A DNA stretch of 64,000 nt from Sophora flavescens (Eukaryota > Streptophyta > Magnoliopsida > Fabales > Fabaceae): positions 26,699 to 90,698 of the forward strand of contig JAUPTC010000136.1 of the NCBI GenBank assembly GCA_030762895.1. Direction: 5' to 3'. The notes beneath the pieces are model-generated. The model did no database searches and was not told the origin of the DNA. It worked only from the letters and a program-made list of their open reading frames with translations. Every line of letters starts with the position of its first letter. Positions within the stretch are counted from its first letter, which is position 1. Shown here piece after piece: positions 11,004 to 22,200 of this stretch. The position numbers and the translations under genes are program-made.

Positions 11004-11678
11004 GTACAATCCTGACACAAAGCAAAGGATCTAGTCAAAATAAAGATCCAAAGAGCCAATCTGTGAGTACAAGTCAAAAGAAGTTGCCAATGGAACCAGC
11101 TATCACTCAACCTAAAGGATCTAGACAAAATAATGTTCCAAAGAAGTTGCCAATGGAAGGAATCATGACTCAAAGCAAAGGATTTAGTCAAAGTCAAGAT
11201 CCAAAGAATCAATCTGTTGGTACAAGTCAAAAGAAGTTGCCAATGGAACCAGCAATCACTCAACTTGAAGGATCTAGACAAAATAATGTTCCAAAGAAGT
11301 TGTCTACCATGACAGAGATAAAAGGATCTAATCAAAATCAAGATCCGAAGAGCCAATCTGTGAGTGCAAGCCAAAAGAAGTTACCTATGAAAGCATCCAT
11401 GGCTGAAATCAAAGGATCTAGCCAAAAGCAAGGTTTAAAGAGGCAAGCTGTGAAAAAGGCAATGACTCAAGATGATGAATCAATGGCAATGCAGCAAAGC
11501 CCTATGAAGAAGACAAAAAGAATCCCAATTTGCCCACCAATGTTAATTGATGAGTTTCTTGAAGAAAATGGAGAGGTCGGTGAGCAAGAAGAGTTAGGAA
11601 ATGAGAGTGAAGATGAAGAACAAAATGACATCGAACAAGAAGAATATGCACTCCAAGAGGAAGGTGGTGAAATAAATG
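11004..11678 (+). CDS. CACTA accessory-type protein remnant, exon with 51-residue tandem repeats and acidic tail
   Basis: The frame is open from 11003, after a TAA, to beyond 11678. A 153-bp unit (51 codons) repeats from 11018 and 11171, with a third partial unit from about 11310. Each carries SQKKLPME-type and GSRQNNVPKK-type phrases rich in Gln, Lys and Ser. A segment MKKTKRIPICPPM follows, and then a strongly acidic stretch rich in Glu at about 11560-11670. The frame begins without a good ATG, so an upstream exon or a degenerate 5' end is likely. At 11679 GTAAGG is a strong donor; splicing to 11810 keeps the frame and leads into a Transposase_24-like domain. The repeat region probably arose by local duplication. 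Confidence 0.6.
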
Positions 11679-11809
11679 GTAAGGAATGTATGTATGCCAT
11701 ATTTGTTTAGTTATATGGAATTGGTTAGTTATAATTTGTTCTACACCTTATATATGTATGCCATCTTTTGTATTTTATCTTCTGTTGCATAACTTCTATG
11801 TCAATATAG
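11679..11809 (+). other. Predicted 131-bp intron
   Basis: GTAAGG donor at 11679 and a TCAATATAG acceptor ending at 11809, with AT-rich sequence between, which is typical for plant introns. Removing it joins a split Gly codon and continues the frame as ...GEING-ASKKRTRGPTQ..., linking the acidic tail to the basic start of the Transposase_24-like domain. Confidence 0.65.
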
Positions 11810-12078
11810 GGGCGTCTAAGAAACGAACGCGAGGACCGACACAATGCTTGAGCATTCATGCAAGACCTACGCAAGATCGTCAAGAAATTATCTTAGATGA
11901 TTATGGAGAGCCAATTGGGCCCACTGACAAAATAGTTTCTGACTTAAGTTATTTCTTGGGCACTATAGTAAGGAATTCAGACTTTTGTCCCTTGATTTAC
12001 ACAAACTTTAAAGCTGTTCCTGTTGATTACAAGGATCGTATGTGGGAAAATGTTGCTTGTCATGCTTTTGATACTTGA
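11810..12078 (+). pseudogene. Transposase_24-like (Ptta/En/Spm plant transposase) domain, truncated
   Basis: About 89 residues beginning with a basic KKRTRGPT segment. They continue through LDDYGEPIGPTDKIVSDLS, LGTIVRN, a Pro-Leu-x-Tyr-x-x-x-Lys-Ala-Val-Pro stretch and a Lys-Asp-Arg-Met-Trp-Glu-Asn-Val motif. From memory of the family, this order of motifs matches the start of the plant Transposase_24 domain (PF03004), found in accessory proteins of CACTA elements. The usual domain goes on for well over 100 further residues. Here a TGA at 12076-12078 follows shortly after the WENV motif and I see no continuation, so the protein is either truncated or spliced further. It would not be expected to replace a full accessory protein. 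Confidence 0.7.
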
Positions 12079-12303
12079 TATAAAATGGTGGAAAATGACC
12101 TATTATATTATTGGTTCATTACTTGGCAATAATGCTTGAGACTTGTTTTCTTGGTATCATTAGGGAGCGAAGAGACTAGGTAGCTTATAAAGTCTCATGT
12201 TATATAAAGTACAGTAGCATGATTCCATTTTCTCCTCATTTCATAATCTAATTGAACTATATAACTCAGCTTCTAACTTATATATCTTTTGTCATATATG
12301 CAG

Positions 12304-12354
12304 GAAGATTTTCTTGGTGAGGAAGAACAATATCAAGACATAGAAGACGAATGA
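12304..12354 (+). CDS. Possible terminal coding exon (acidic C-terminus)
   Basis: An acceptor-like TCATATATGCAG ends at 12303 and opens a 16-codon acidic frame (EDFLGEEEQYQDIEDE) closed by TGA at 12352-12354. Its composition fits the C-terminus of a transposon-encoded accessory protein. I could not find a single clear donor upstream that both precedes the TGA at 12076 and keeps this phase, apart from a GTAAGG at about 11970 that would remove the conserved VRN stretch. It is therefore tentative. Confidence 0.35.
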   Translation, partial: EDFLGEEEQYQDIEDE

Positions 12355-12593
12355 TGATATTAACATACATTGAAGCATACAATATTTATGGATGTTTTTC
12401 TTTTTTCTTTTGGATTTTAGAAGAAAACTATTATGTTAGCTTTTTTAAGTGGTATTAGTTCAGATGGGTGGTTGCTCTGTTTGTGATGGCTCTCATAGTC
12501 TAAGAGTGTCATTTGAAGACTCTGTTTTTTGTGCAACTAGGAGTATGCTCTACAGGTCTGGCTGTCTTTGGCTTTGGTGTATTATTGAATCTG

Positions 12594-12735
12594 TGATATC
12601 TTGTTGCAGAATTACATGTGACGAGTATGTTTTTCGGTGCTTGGGAGTTGAAAGAATAAAAAATAGTTGATATCTTGTTGCAGAATTACATGTGACGTAT
12701 GTTTTTAGGTGTTGTAATTGAAAGGTTAAAATATA
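12594..12735 (+). repeat. 74-bp direct duplication in the 3' region of the CACTA gene
   Basis: TGATATCTTGTTGCAGAATT begins at 12594 and again at 12668. The two copies share ACATGTGACG and GTATGTTTTT and diverge towards their ends. The first copy ends in AATAAA (12655-12660), a candidate polyadenylation signal. In the second copy the corresponding position reads GGTTAAAATA. Confidence 0.8.
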
Positions 12736-12785
12736 TATTTAGTTATGTATAAACATATAAAAGACTTTCCTCGCAATATAATAAA
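12655..12785 (+). terminator. Candidate polyadenylation signals
   Basis: AATAAA occurs at 12655-12660 and again at about 12780-12785, downstream of the last possible coding exon and upstream of the right subterminal repeats. Plant polyadenylation signals are loose, so these are only plausible sites. Confidence 0.35.
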
Positions 12786-13137
12786 AGCTAACATCGTTGT
12801 CGATTTATTTTATAATAGTTACAAAAATGTCCCCTAAAGTTGAGTTAACCGATTTCTATATTATTTACCAACAGTAAAATAAGTGTTGTCTATATTAAAA
12901 CGTCTAGCAACAGTTACGAAATTGTTGCCTATACCATCCACCAATAGTTAAATAAATGTTCCTTATTCTATTTGCCAACATTTAAATAACCGTGGCTGAA
13001 ACATCTAGCAACAATTAAGAAACCGTTGCCTAAATAATATGAACGAAAACCGTTGCCATTGGATGGGTTTAAAAACCGTGGCCTATTCCCCTAATTTAAG
13101 CAACGATTATTGATATACCGTGGCCTAAAGAGAAAAA

Positions 13138-13163
13138 CCGTTGCCTAAGGGAATAGGCAACGG
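13138..13163. repeat. Hairpin 1 in the right subterminal array
   Basis: CCGTTGCCTA at 13138-13147 and TAGGCAACGG at 13154-13163 are perfect 10-bp inverted arms with a 6-bp loop (AGGGAA). Confidence 0.9.
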
Positions 13164-13194
13164 CCACCTAGAGAACACTTTTTTAACCGTTGTC

Positions 13195-13225
13195 AAACCG
13201 TTGCCTAAAGTTTAGGCAACGGTTT
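13195..13225. repeat. Hairpin 2 in the right subterminal array (perfect 15-bp arms, 1-base loop)
   Basis: AAACCGTTGCCTAAA at 13195-13209, G at 13210, then TTTAGGCAACGGTTT at 13211-13225. This near-perfect 31-bp palindrome is made of two head-to-head subterminal units about 55 bp from the element's right end. Confidence 0.95.
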
Positions 13226-13252
13226 TCATACTTATGGGAACGGTTTTTTGAT

Positions 13253-13280
13253 GTTGCCTAAACTAAAAAATGTTGTAGTG
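13253..13280 (-). repeat. Right terminal inverted repeat of the CACTA element
   Basis: TGTTGCCTAAACTAAAAAAT followed by GTTGTAGTG mirrors the left end with few mismatches. The last base of the element is G at 13280, followed by the AAA target duplication and resumption of the satellite. Confidence 0.93.
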
Positions 13281-13283
13281 AAA
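13281..13283. repeat. Target-site duplication AAA, right copy
   Basis: Right-hand copy of the 3-bp duplication that pairs with 5861-5863. The satellite motif then continues as AATCC, completing GTGAAAAATCC. Confidence 0.85.
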
Positions 13284-16200
13284 AATCCTAAAATCAACAA
13301 TGTTTAGCAATTAAGCCCAATAATGTAAAAGCAAAAACAATGATTGTAAAAGTTGTCTAACTTTCGTCTCTCTGGATTGTACGGCTGTAAACTGCTATTT
13401 ATGCTTATTAATCCTGACCTAACCCCAGACCAACTTAAGGACCTCTGAATAAGTTTTCCAACAAGGTATCATATGTCTTAATTGGGCTTAAGATGAGTAA
13501 GTTAGGCCCATTTAAGTGAAGGAACATCATGGATTGCGCACTGATCAGCGCCAGAGAACTCGGGACCCAGTTTAGCCTTGATTTTGGCCTATTTTGACAA
13601 TTCTTGTGAAACTTGAAATTGTAGGTCTCTTCCTTATCTTTCTAGGGACTGCAAGATCACCAAAATCCGATATCTGTAGCTCTAGTTATGCTCTGCGCAA
13701 GCCAACAAGGTCAGAATGAGTGAAAAATCCGAAAATTAACAATGTCTAGCAATTAAGCGCAATTAAGCCTAATAATGTAAAAGCAAAAACAATGATTGTA
13801 AAAGTTGTCTAATTTCCGTCTCTCTCTGGCTTGTGCGGCTTTAAACTGCTATTTATGCTTATTAATCTTGACCTAACACAAGACCAATTTAAGGGCCTCT
13901 GAATAAGCTTTCCAACAAGGTATCATATGCCTTAATTGGGCTTAAGATGAGTAAGTTAAGCCGATTTAAGTGAAGGAACATCATGGACTGCACACTAATC
14001 CACGCCAAAGAATTCGGGCCCATTTTAGCCATGATTTTGGCCTAATTTGACAATTTTTGAGACACCGGAAATTGTAGGTCTCTTCCTTATCTTTCTAGGG
14101 ACAGCAAGATCACCAAAATCCGATATCTGTAGCTCTAGTTATGCTCTGCGCAAGGCTACAAGGTCAGGTAGAGTGAAAAATCCGAAAATTAACAATGTTT
14201 AGCAATTAAGCACAATTATGAAAAAGTAAAAACAATGATTGTAAAAGTTGTTTAATTTCCATCTCTCTCTGACTTGCGCGGCTGTAAACTGCTATTTTTG
14301 CTTATTAATCCTGACCTAACCCTAGACAAAATTAAGGGCATCTGAATAAGCTTTCCAACAAGGTATCATATGCCTTAATTGCACTTAAGATGAGTAAGTT
14401 AGGACAATTTAAGTGAAGGAACATCATGGATTGGGCACTAATCCGCGCCAGAGAACTCGGAACCCAATTTAACCTTGATTTTGGCCTAATTTTTCAATTC
14501 TTGTGAAACCTGAAATTGTAGGTCTCTTCCTTATCTTTCTAGGGACAACAAGATCACCAAAATCCGATATCTGTAGGTCTAGCTATTCTCTGTGCAAGGC
14601 AACAAGATCAGGATGAGTGAAAAATCCTAAAATTAACAATGTTTAGCAATTAAGCCCAATAATGTAAGAGCAAAAACAATGATTGTAAAAGTTGTCTAAT
14701 TTCCCTCTCTCTGTGACATGTGCGGCTGTAAATTGCTATTTATGCTCAATAATCCTGGCCAAACCCTTGACCAAATTAAGGACCTCTGAATAAGCTTTCC
14801 AACAAGGTATCATATGCCTTAATTGGGCTTAGGAGGAGTAAGCTAGGTCGATTTAAGTGAAGGAACATCATGGACCGCACATCGTCCGCGCTGCAGAACT
14901 CGAGACCCAATTCAGCCTTGATTTTAGCCTAATTTGACAATTCATGTGAAACCCGAAATTGTAGGTCTCTTCCTTATCTTTCTAGGGACAACAAGATCAC
15001 CAAAATCCGATATATGTAGCTCTAGTAATGCTCTGCGCAAGCCAACAAGGCCAGGATGAGTGAAAAATCTGAAAATTAACATTGTTTACAATTAAGCCCA
15101 ATTAAACCCAATAACGTAAAAGCAAAAACAATGATTGTAAAAGTTGTCTAATTTCGGTCTCTCTCGGCTTGTGCGGCTGTAAATCGCTATTTATGCTTAT
15201 TAATCCTGGCCTAACCCTAGACCAAATTAAGGGCATCTGAATATGCTTTCCAACAAGGTATCATATGCCTTAATTAGGCTTAAGATGAGTAAGTTAGTCC
15301 TATTTAACTGAAGGAACTTCATGGACTGCGCACTGATACGCGCCTGAGAGAACTCGGGACCCAATTTAGCCTCGATTTTGGCCTAATTTAACAATTCTTG
15401 TGAAACATGAAATTGTAGGTGTCTTCCTTATCTTTCTAGGCACAGCAAGATCACCAAAATCCGATATCTGTAGCTCTAGTAATGCTCTGCGCAAGGCAAC
15501 AAGGTCAGGTTGAGTGAAAAATCCGAAAATTAACAATGTTTAGCAATTAAGTCCCAATTAAGTCCAATAATGTAAAAGCAAAATAAATGATTGTAAAAGT
15601 TGTCTAATTTTCGTCTCTCTCTGGCTTGTGCGGCTGTAAAATGCTATTTATACTTATTAATCCTGACCTAACTCTAGACAAAATTAAGGGCATCTGAATA
15701 AGCTTTCCAACAAGGTATCATATTCCGTAATTGGGCTTAAGATGAGTAAGTTAGCCCCATTTAAATGCAGGAACATCATGGACTGCACACTGATCCGTGC
15801 CAGAGAACTCGAGACCCAATTTAGCCTTGATTTTCGCCTAATTTGACAATTCTTTTGAAATCGGAAATTGTAGGTCTCTTCCTTATCTTTCTAGGGACAA
15901 CAAGATCACCAAAATCCGATATTTGTAGCTCTAGTTATGCTCTGCGCAAGGCAACAAGGTCAGGTTGAGAGAAAATCCCAAAATTAACAATGTTTAGCCA
16001 ATAAGCCCAATTAAGCCCAATAATGTAAAAGCAAAAACAACGATTGTAAAAGTTGTCTTATTTCTGTCTCTCTCTGGCTTGTGCGGCTGTAAACTGCTAT
16101 TTATGAGTATTAATCCGAACCTAACCCTAGAACAAATTAAGGGCCTCTCAATAAGCTTTCCAAAAAGGTATCATATGCCTTAATTGGGCTTAAGATGAGT

Positions 16201-19200
16201 AAGTTAAGCCCGTTTAATTGAAGGAACATCACGGACTGCGCACTGATCCGTGCCAGAGAACTCGGGACCCAATTTAGCCTTGATTTTGTCCTAATTTGAC
16301 AATTCTTGTGAAATCTGAAATTGTAGGTCTCTTCCTTATCTTTCTTAGGACAACATGATCACCAAAATCCGATATTTGTAGCCCAAGTGATGCTCTGAGT
16401 AAGGCAACAAGGTTAACATGAGTGAAAATTCCGAAAATTAACAATTTTGGCAATTAAGCCCAATTAAGCCCAATAATGTAAAAGCAAAAACAGTGATTTT
16501 AAAAGTTATCTAATTTCCGTCTCTCTCGGCTTGTGAGACTGTAAACTGCTATTTATGCTTGTTAATCATGACCTAACCCTAGACCAAATTAAGGACCTCT
16601 TAATAAGCATTCCAACAAGGTATCATATGCCTTAATTGGGTTTAAGATGAGGTAGTTAGGCCTATTTAAGTGAAGGAACATCATGGACTGTGCACTGATC
16701 CGTGCCAGGGAACTCAGGACCCAATTTTGCCTTGATTTTGGCCTAATTTGACAATTATTTTGAAACCCGAAATTGTAGGCCTCTTCCTTATATTTATAGG
16801 GACAACAAGATCACCAAAATCCGATATCTGTACCTCTAGTTATGCTCTGTGCAAGGCAACAAGGTCAGGATGAGTGAAAAATCTGAAAATTAACAAAGTT
16901 TAGCAATTAAGCCCAATAATGTAAAACCAAAAACAATGATTGTAAAAGTTGTCTAATTTTCGTCTCTCTCTGGCTTGTGTGACTGTAAACTGCTATTTAT
17001 GCTTATTAATCCTGACCTAATACTTGACCAAATTAAGGGCCTCTGAATAAGCTTTCCAACAAGGTTTCACGTGCCTTAATTAGGCTTAAGATGAGTAAGT
17101 TAGGCCCATTTAAGTGAAGGAACATCAAGGACTGCGCACTGATCCGTGCCATGGAACTCGGGACCCAATTTAGCCTTGATTTTGGCTAATTTGACAATTC
17201 CTTTGAAACCTGAAATTGTAGGCCTCTTCCTTATCTTTGTAGGGACAAAAAGATCACCAAAATCTGATATATGTTGCTCTGGTTATGTTCTGCGCAGGAC
17301 AACAAGTTCAGGATGAGTGAAAAATCCGAAAATTAACAATGTTTAGCAATTAAGTAAAATAATGTAAAAGCAAAAATAATGATTGTAAAAGTTGTCTAAT
17401 TTGCGTCTCTCTCTTGCTTTTGCGGCTGTAAACTGCTATTTTTGCTTATTAATTTTGACCTAACCCTAGACCAAATTAAGAGCCTCTCGAATAAGCTTTC
17501 CAAGAAGGTATCATATGCCTTAACCGGGCTTAAGATGAGTAAGTTAAGCCCATTTAAGTGAAGGATCATCATGGACGGCGCACTGATCCGTGCCAGAGAA
17601 CTCGGGACCCGATTTAGCCTTGATTGTGGCCTAATTTGAAAATTCTTGTGACACCTGTAATTGTTGGTCTCTTCCATATCTTTCTAGGGACAGCAAGATC
17701 ACCAATATCCGATATTTGTAGCTATAGTTATGTTCTGCGCACGGCAACAAGGTCAGGATGAGTGAAAAATCCAAAACTTAACAATGTATGGCAATTAAGC
17801 CCAATAATGTAAAAAAGCAAAAACAATGATTGTAAAAGTTATCTAATTTCCGTCTCTCTCTGGATTATGCGGCTGTAAACTGCTATTTATGCTTATTAAT
17901 GCTGACCTAACCCAAGACCAAATTAAGGGCCTCTGAATAAGCTTTCCAACAAGGTATCATATGCCTTAATTGGGTCAAGATGAGTAAGTTAGGCCCATTT
18001 AATTGAAGGAACATCATGGACAGTGCACTGATCCGTGCCAGAGAACTCGGGACCCAATTTAGCCTTGATTTTGGCCTAATTCTTGTGAAACTAGAACTTG
18101 TAGGTCTCTTCCTTATCTTTCTAGGGACAGCAAGATCACCAAAATTCGATATTTGTAGCTCAAGTTATGCTCTACGCAAGGCAACAAGGTCAGGATGAGT
18201 GAAAAATCTGAAAATTAACAATGTTTAGCAATTAAGCTCAATAATGTAAAAGCAAAAACAATGATTGTCAAAGTTGTCTAATTTCCATCTCTCTCTGGCT
18301 TGTGCGGCTATAAACTGCTATTTATGCTTATTAATCCTGACCTAACCCTAGACATAATTAAGGGCCTCTGAACAATCATTCCAACAAGGTATCATATGCC
18401 TTAGATGAGTAAGTTAGGCGCATTTAAGTGAAGGAACATCATGAACTGCGAATAGATCTGTGCCAGAGAACTCGGGACCCAATTTAGCCTTGATTTTGTC
18501 CTAATTGACAATTCTTGTGACACCTGAAATTGTAGGTCTCTTCCTTATCTTTCTATGGACAGCAAGATCACCAAAATCCGATATCTGTAGCTCTAGTTAT
18601 GCTTTACGCAAGGCAAAAAGGTCAGGAAGACAGAAAAATCCGAAAATTAACAATGTTTAGCAATTAAGCCCAATTAATCCCAAAAATGTAAAAGCAAAAA
18701 CAATGATTGTAAAAGTTGTCTAATTTCCGTCTCTCTTTGGCTTGTGTGTGTGTAAAGTGCTATTTATGCTTATTAATCCAGACCTAAACCTAGAACAAAT
18801 TAAGGGCATATGAATAAGCATTCCAACAAGGTATCATATGCCTTAATTGGGCTTAAGATGAGTAAGTTTGGCCCATTTAAATGAAGCAACATCATGGACT
18901 GCGCACTGATCCGCGCCGAGAGAACTCGGGACCTTATTTAGCCTTGATTTTGTCCTAATTTGACAATTCTTGTGACACCTGAAATTGTAGGTCACTTCCT
19001 TATCTTTCTAGGGACAGCAAGATCACCAAAATCCGATATTTGTAGCTCTAGTTATGCTTTGTGCAAGGCAAAAAGGTCAGGATGAGTGAAAAATCCGAAA
19101 ATTAACAATGTCTAACAATTAAGCCCAATTAAGTCCAAAAATGTAAAAGCAAAAACAATGATTGTAAATGTTGTCTAATTTCCGTCTCTCTCTTGGTTGT

Positions 19201-22200
19201 GCGGCTGTAAAAGCTATTTATACTTATTAATCCAGACCAAACCCTAGAACAAATTAAGGGCCTCCGAATAAGCTTTCAAACAAGGTATTATATGCCTTAA
19301 TTGGGCTTAAGATGAGTAGGTTAGACCCATTTAAGTGAAGGAACATCATGGACTGCGCACAGATCCGCGCCAGAGAACTCGGTACCCAATTTAGACTTGA
19401 TTTTGTCCTAATTTGACAATTCTTGTGACACCTGAAATTGCAGGTCTCTTCCTTATCTTTCTAGGGACAGCAAGATCACCAATATCCGATATCTGTAGCT
19501 CCAGTTATGCTTTGCGCAAGGCAAAAAGGTCAGGATGAGTGAAAAATCCGAAAATTAACAAAGTTTAGCAATTAAGCCCAATTAAGTCCAAAAATTTAAA
19601 AGCAAAAACAATGATCGTAAAAGTTGTCTAATTTTTGTCTCTCTCTTGGTTGTGCGGCTGTAAAAGCTATTTATACTTATTAATCCAGACCTAATCCTAG
19701 AACAAATTAAGGGCCTCTGAATAAGCTTTCCAACAAGGTATCATATGCCTTAATTGGGCTTAAGATGAGTAAGTTAGGCCGATTTAAGTGAAGGAACATC
19801 ATGGACAGCACACTAATCCGCGCCAAAGAACTCGGGCCCATTTTAGCAATGATTTTGACCTAACTTGACAATTTTTGTGAAACCTGAAATTGTAGGTCTC
19901 TTCCTTATCTTTCTAGGGACAACAAGATCACCAAAATCCGATATCTATAGCTCTAGTTATGCTCTGCGCAAGGCAACAAGGTCAGGTTGAGTGAAAAATC
20001 CGAAAATTAACAATGTTTAGCAATTAAGCCCAATAATATAAAAGCAAAAACAATGATTGTAAAAGTTGTCTAATTTCCGTCTCTCTGGCTTGTGCGGCTG
20101 TAAACTGCTATTTATGCTTATTAATCCTGACCTAACCCTAGACAAAATTAAGGGTATCTGAATAAGCTTTCCAACAAGGTATCATATGATTAATTGGGCT
20201 TAAGATGAGTAAGTTAGGCCCATTTAAGTGAAGGAACATCATGGACTGCACACTGATCCGCGCCAGAGAACTCGAGACCCAATTTTGCCTTGATTTTCGC
20301 CTAATTTGACAATACTTGTGACACCTGAAATTGTAGGTCTCTTCCTTATCTTTCTAGGGACAGCAAGATCACCAAAATCAGATATTTGTTGCTCTAGTTA
20401 TGCTCTGCGCAAGCCAACAAGGTCAGGATGAGTGAAAAATCCGAAAACTAACAATGTTTACAATTAAGCCCAATTAAACCTAATAACGTAAAAGCAAAAA
20501 CAATGATTGACATAGTTTTCTAATTTCCGCATCTCTCTGGCTTGTACGATCAGAACCGCTATTTATGCTTATTAATCCTGGCCTACCCTAGACCAAATTA
20601 AGGGCATCCGAATATGCTTTCCAACAAGGTATCATATGCCTTAATTAGGCTTAAGATGAGTAAGTTAGTCCTATTTAACTGAAGGAACTTCATGGACTGC
20701 GCACTGATACGCGTCAGAGAACTCGGGACCCAATATAGCCTCGATTTTGGCCTAATTTGACAATTCTTTTGCAACCTGAAATTGTAGGCCTCTTCCTTAT
20801 CTTTCTAGGGACAACAAGATCACCAAAATCCGATATCTGTAGCTCTAGTAATGCTCTGTGCAAGGCAACAAGGTCAGGTTGAGTGAAAAATCAGAAAATT
20901 AACAATGTTTAGCAATTAAGCCCAATTAAGTCCAATAATGTAAAAGCAAAATAAATTATTGTAAAAGTTGTCTTATTTCCGTCTCTCTCTGTCTTGTGCG
21001 GCTGTAAACTGCTATTTATGCTTATTAATCCTGACCTAACCCTAGACCAAATTAAGGGCATCTGAATAAGCTTTTCAACAAGGTATCATATGCCTTAATT
21101 GGGCTTAAGATGAGTAAGTTTGGCCAATTTAACTGAAGGAACTTCATGGACTGCGCACTGATCCGCGCCAGAGAACTCGGGACCCAATTTAGCCTCGATT
21201 TTGGCCTAATTTGACAAATCTTGTGAAACCTGAAATTGTAGGCCTCTTCCTTTTCTTTCTAGGGACAACAAGATCACCAAAATCCGATATCTGTAGCTCT
21301 AGTAATGCTCTGCGCAAGGCAACAAGGTCAGGTTGAGTGAAAAATCCGAAAATTAACAATGTTTATCAATTAAGCCCAATTAAGCACAATAATGTAAAAG
21401 CAAAAACAATGATTGTAAAAGTTGTCTAATTTCCATCTCTCTCTGTCTTGTGCGGCTGTACACTTCTAATTATGCTTATAAATCGTGACCTAACCCTAGA
21501 CCAAATTAAGGGCATCTGAATAAGCTTTTCAACAAGGTATCATATGATTTAATTGGGCTTAAGATGAGTAAGTTAGGCCAATTTAAGTGAAGGAACATCA
21601 TGGATTGCGCACTGATCTGCGCCAGAGAACACGGAACCCAATTTAGCCTTGATTTTGACCTAATTTGGCAATTCTTGTGAAACCTGAAATTGTAGGTCTC
21701 TTCCTTATCTTTCTAGGGACAACAAGATCACCAAAATCCGATATCGTAGCTCTAGCTATTCTCTCAAGTAAGGCAAGAAGATCGGGATGAGTGAAAAATC
21801 ATAAAATTAACAATGTTTAGCAATTAAGCCCAATAATGTAAAAAGCAAAAACAATGATTCTAAAAGTTATCTAATTTCCTCTCTCTCTGCGGCTTGTGCG
21901 GCTGTAAACTACTATTTATGCTCAATAATCCTCACCTAACCCTAGACCAAATTAAGGATCTCTGAATAAGCTTTCCAACAAGGTATCATATGCCTTAATT
22001 GGGCTTAAGATGAGTATGTTAGGCCAATTTAACTAAAGGAACTTCATGGACTGCGCACTGATCCGCGCCAAAGAACTCGGGCCCATTTTAGGCATGATTT
22101 TGGCCTAATTTGACAATTTTTGTGAAACCTGAAATTGTAGGTCTCTTCCTTATCTTTCTTGGGACAGACAGATCACCAAAATCCGATATCTGTAGCTCTA

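Larger units (their letters stand above)
12795..13253. repeat. Right subterminal repeat array of the CACTA element
   Basis: Many copies of AACCGTTGCCTAAA or ACCGTGGCC-type units occur in both orientations, at about 12920, 13022, 13048, 13073, 13118, 13138, 13155, 13186, 13195 and 13211. In CACTA elements such short repeats bind the transposon's accessory protein and set up the ends for excision. Several units are paired head to head and form hairpins. Confidence 0.85.
5864..13280 (+). mobile_element. CACTA (En/Spm superfamily) DNA transposon, complete ends, probably non-autonomous
   Basis: The element begins CACTACAGCATTTT and ends AAAAAATGTTGTAGTG, which are inverted copies of each other. 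It lies in the A-run of the satellite motif GTGAAAAATCC. The left flank ends GTGAAA and the right flank begins AAAAATCC, so removing one AAA restores the uninterrupted motif: a 3-bp target duplication, diagnostic of CACTA elements. Subterminal GGCAACGG repeats are dense at the right end and sparse at the left. At 7,417 bp it is long enough for an autonomous element. However, I see no TNPD-type (Transposase_21) catalytic protein. Only a remnant of a Transposase_24-like protein and unrelated non-coding DNA are present, so mobility would need a helper. The strand follows the remnant gene. Confidence 0.95.

Noticed and set aside
10988..11374. 128-codon minus-strand ORF opposite the repeat-domain exon
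   Set aside because: It is the shadow of the plus-strand 153-bp repeats. The plus strand leads through a good splice site into a Transposase_24-like domain, so the plus frame is the real one.
12449..12670. 73-codon plus-strand ORF in the 3' part of the CACTA element
   Set aside because: It lies after the last plausible exon, includes a 74-bp duplication and a polyadenylation-like signal, and has no recognisable feature. It is probably 3' untranslated sequence.
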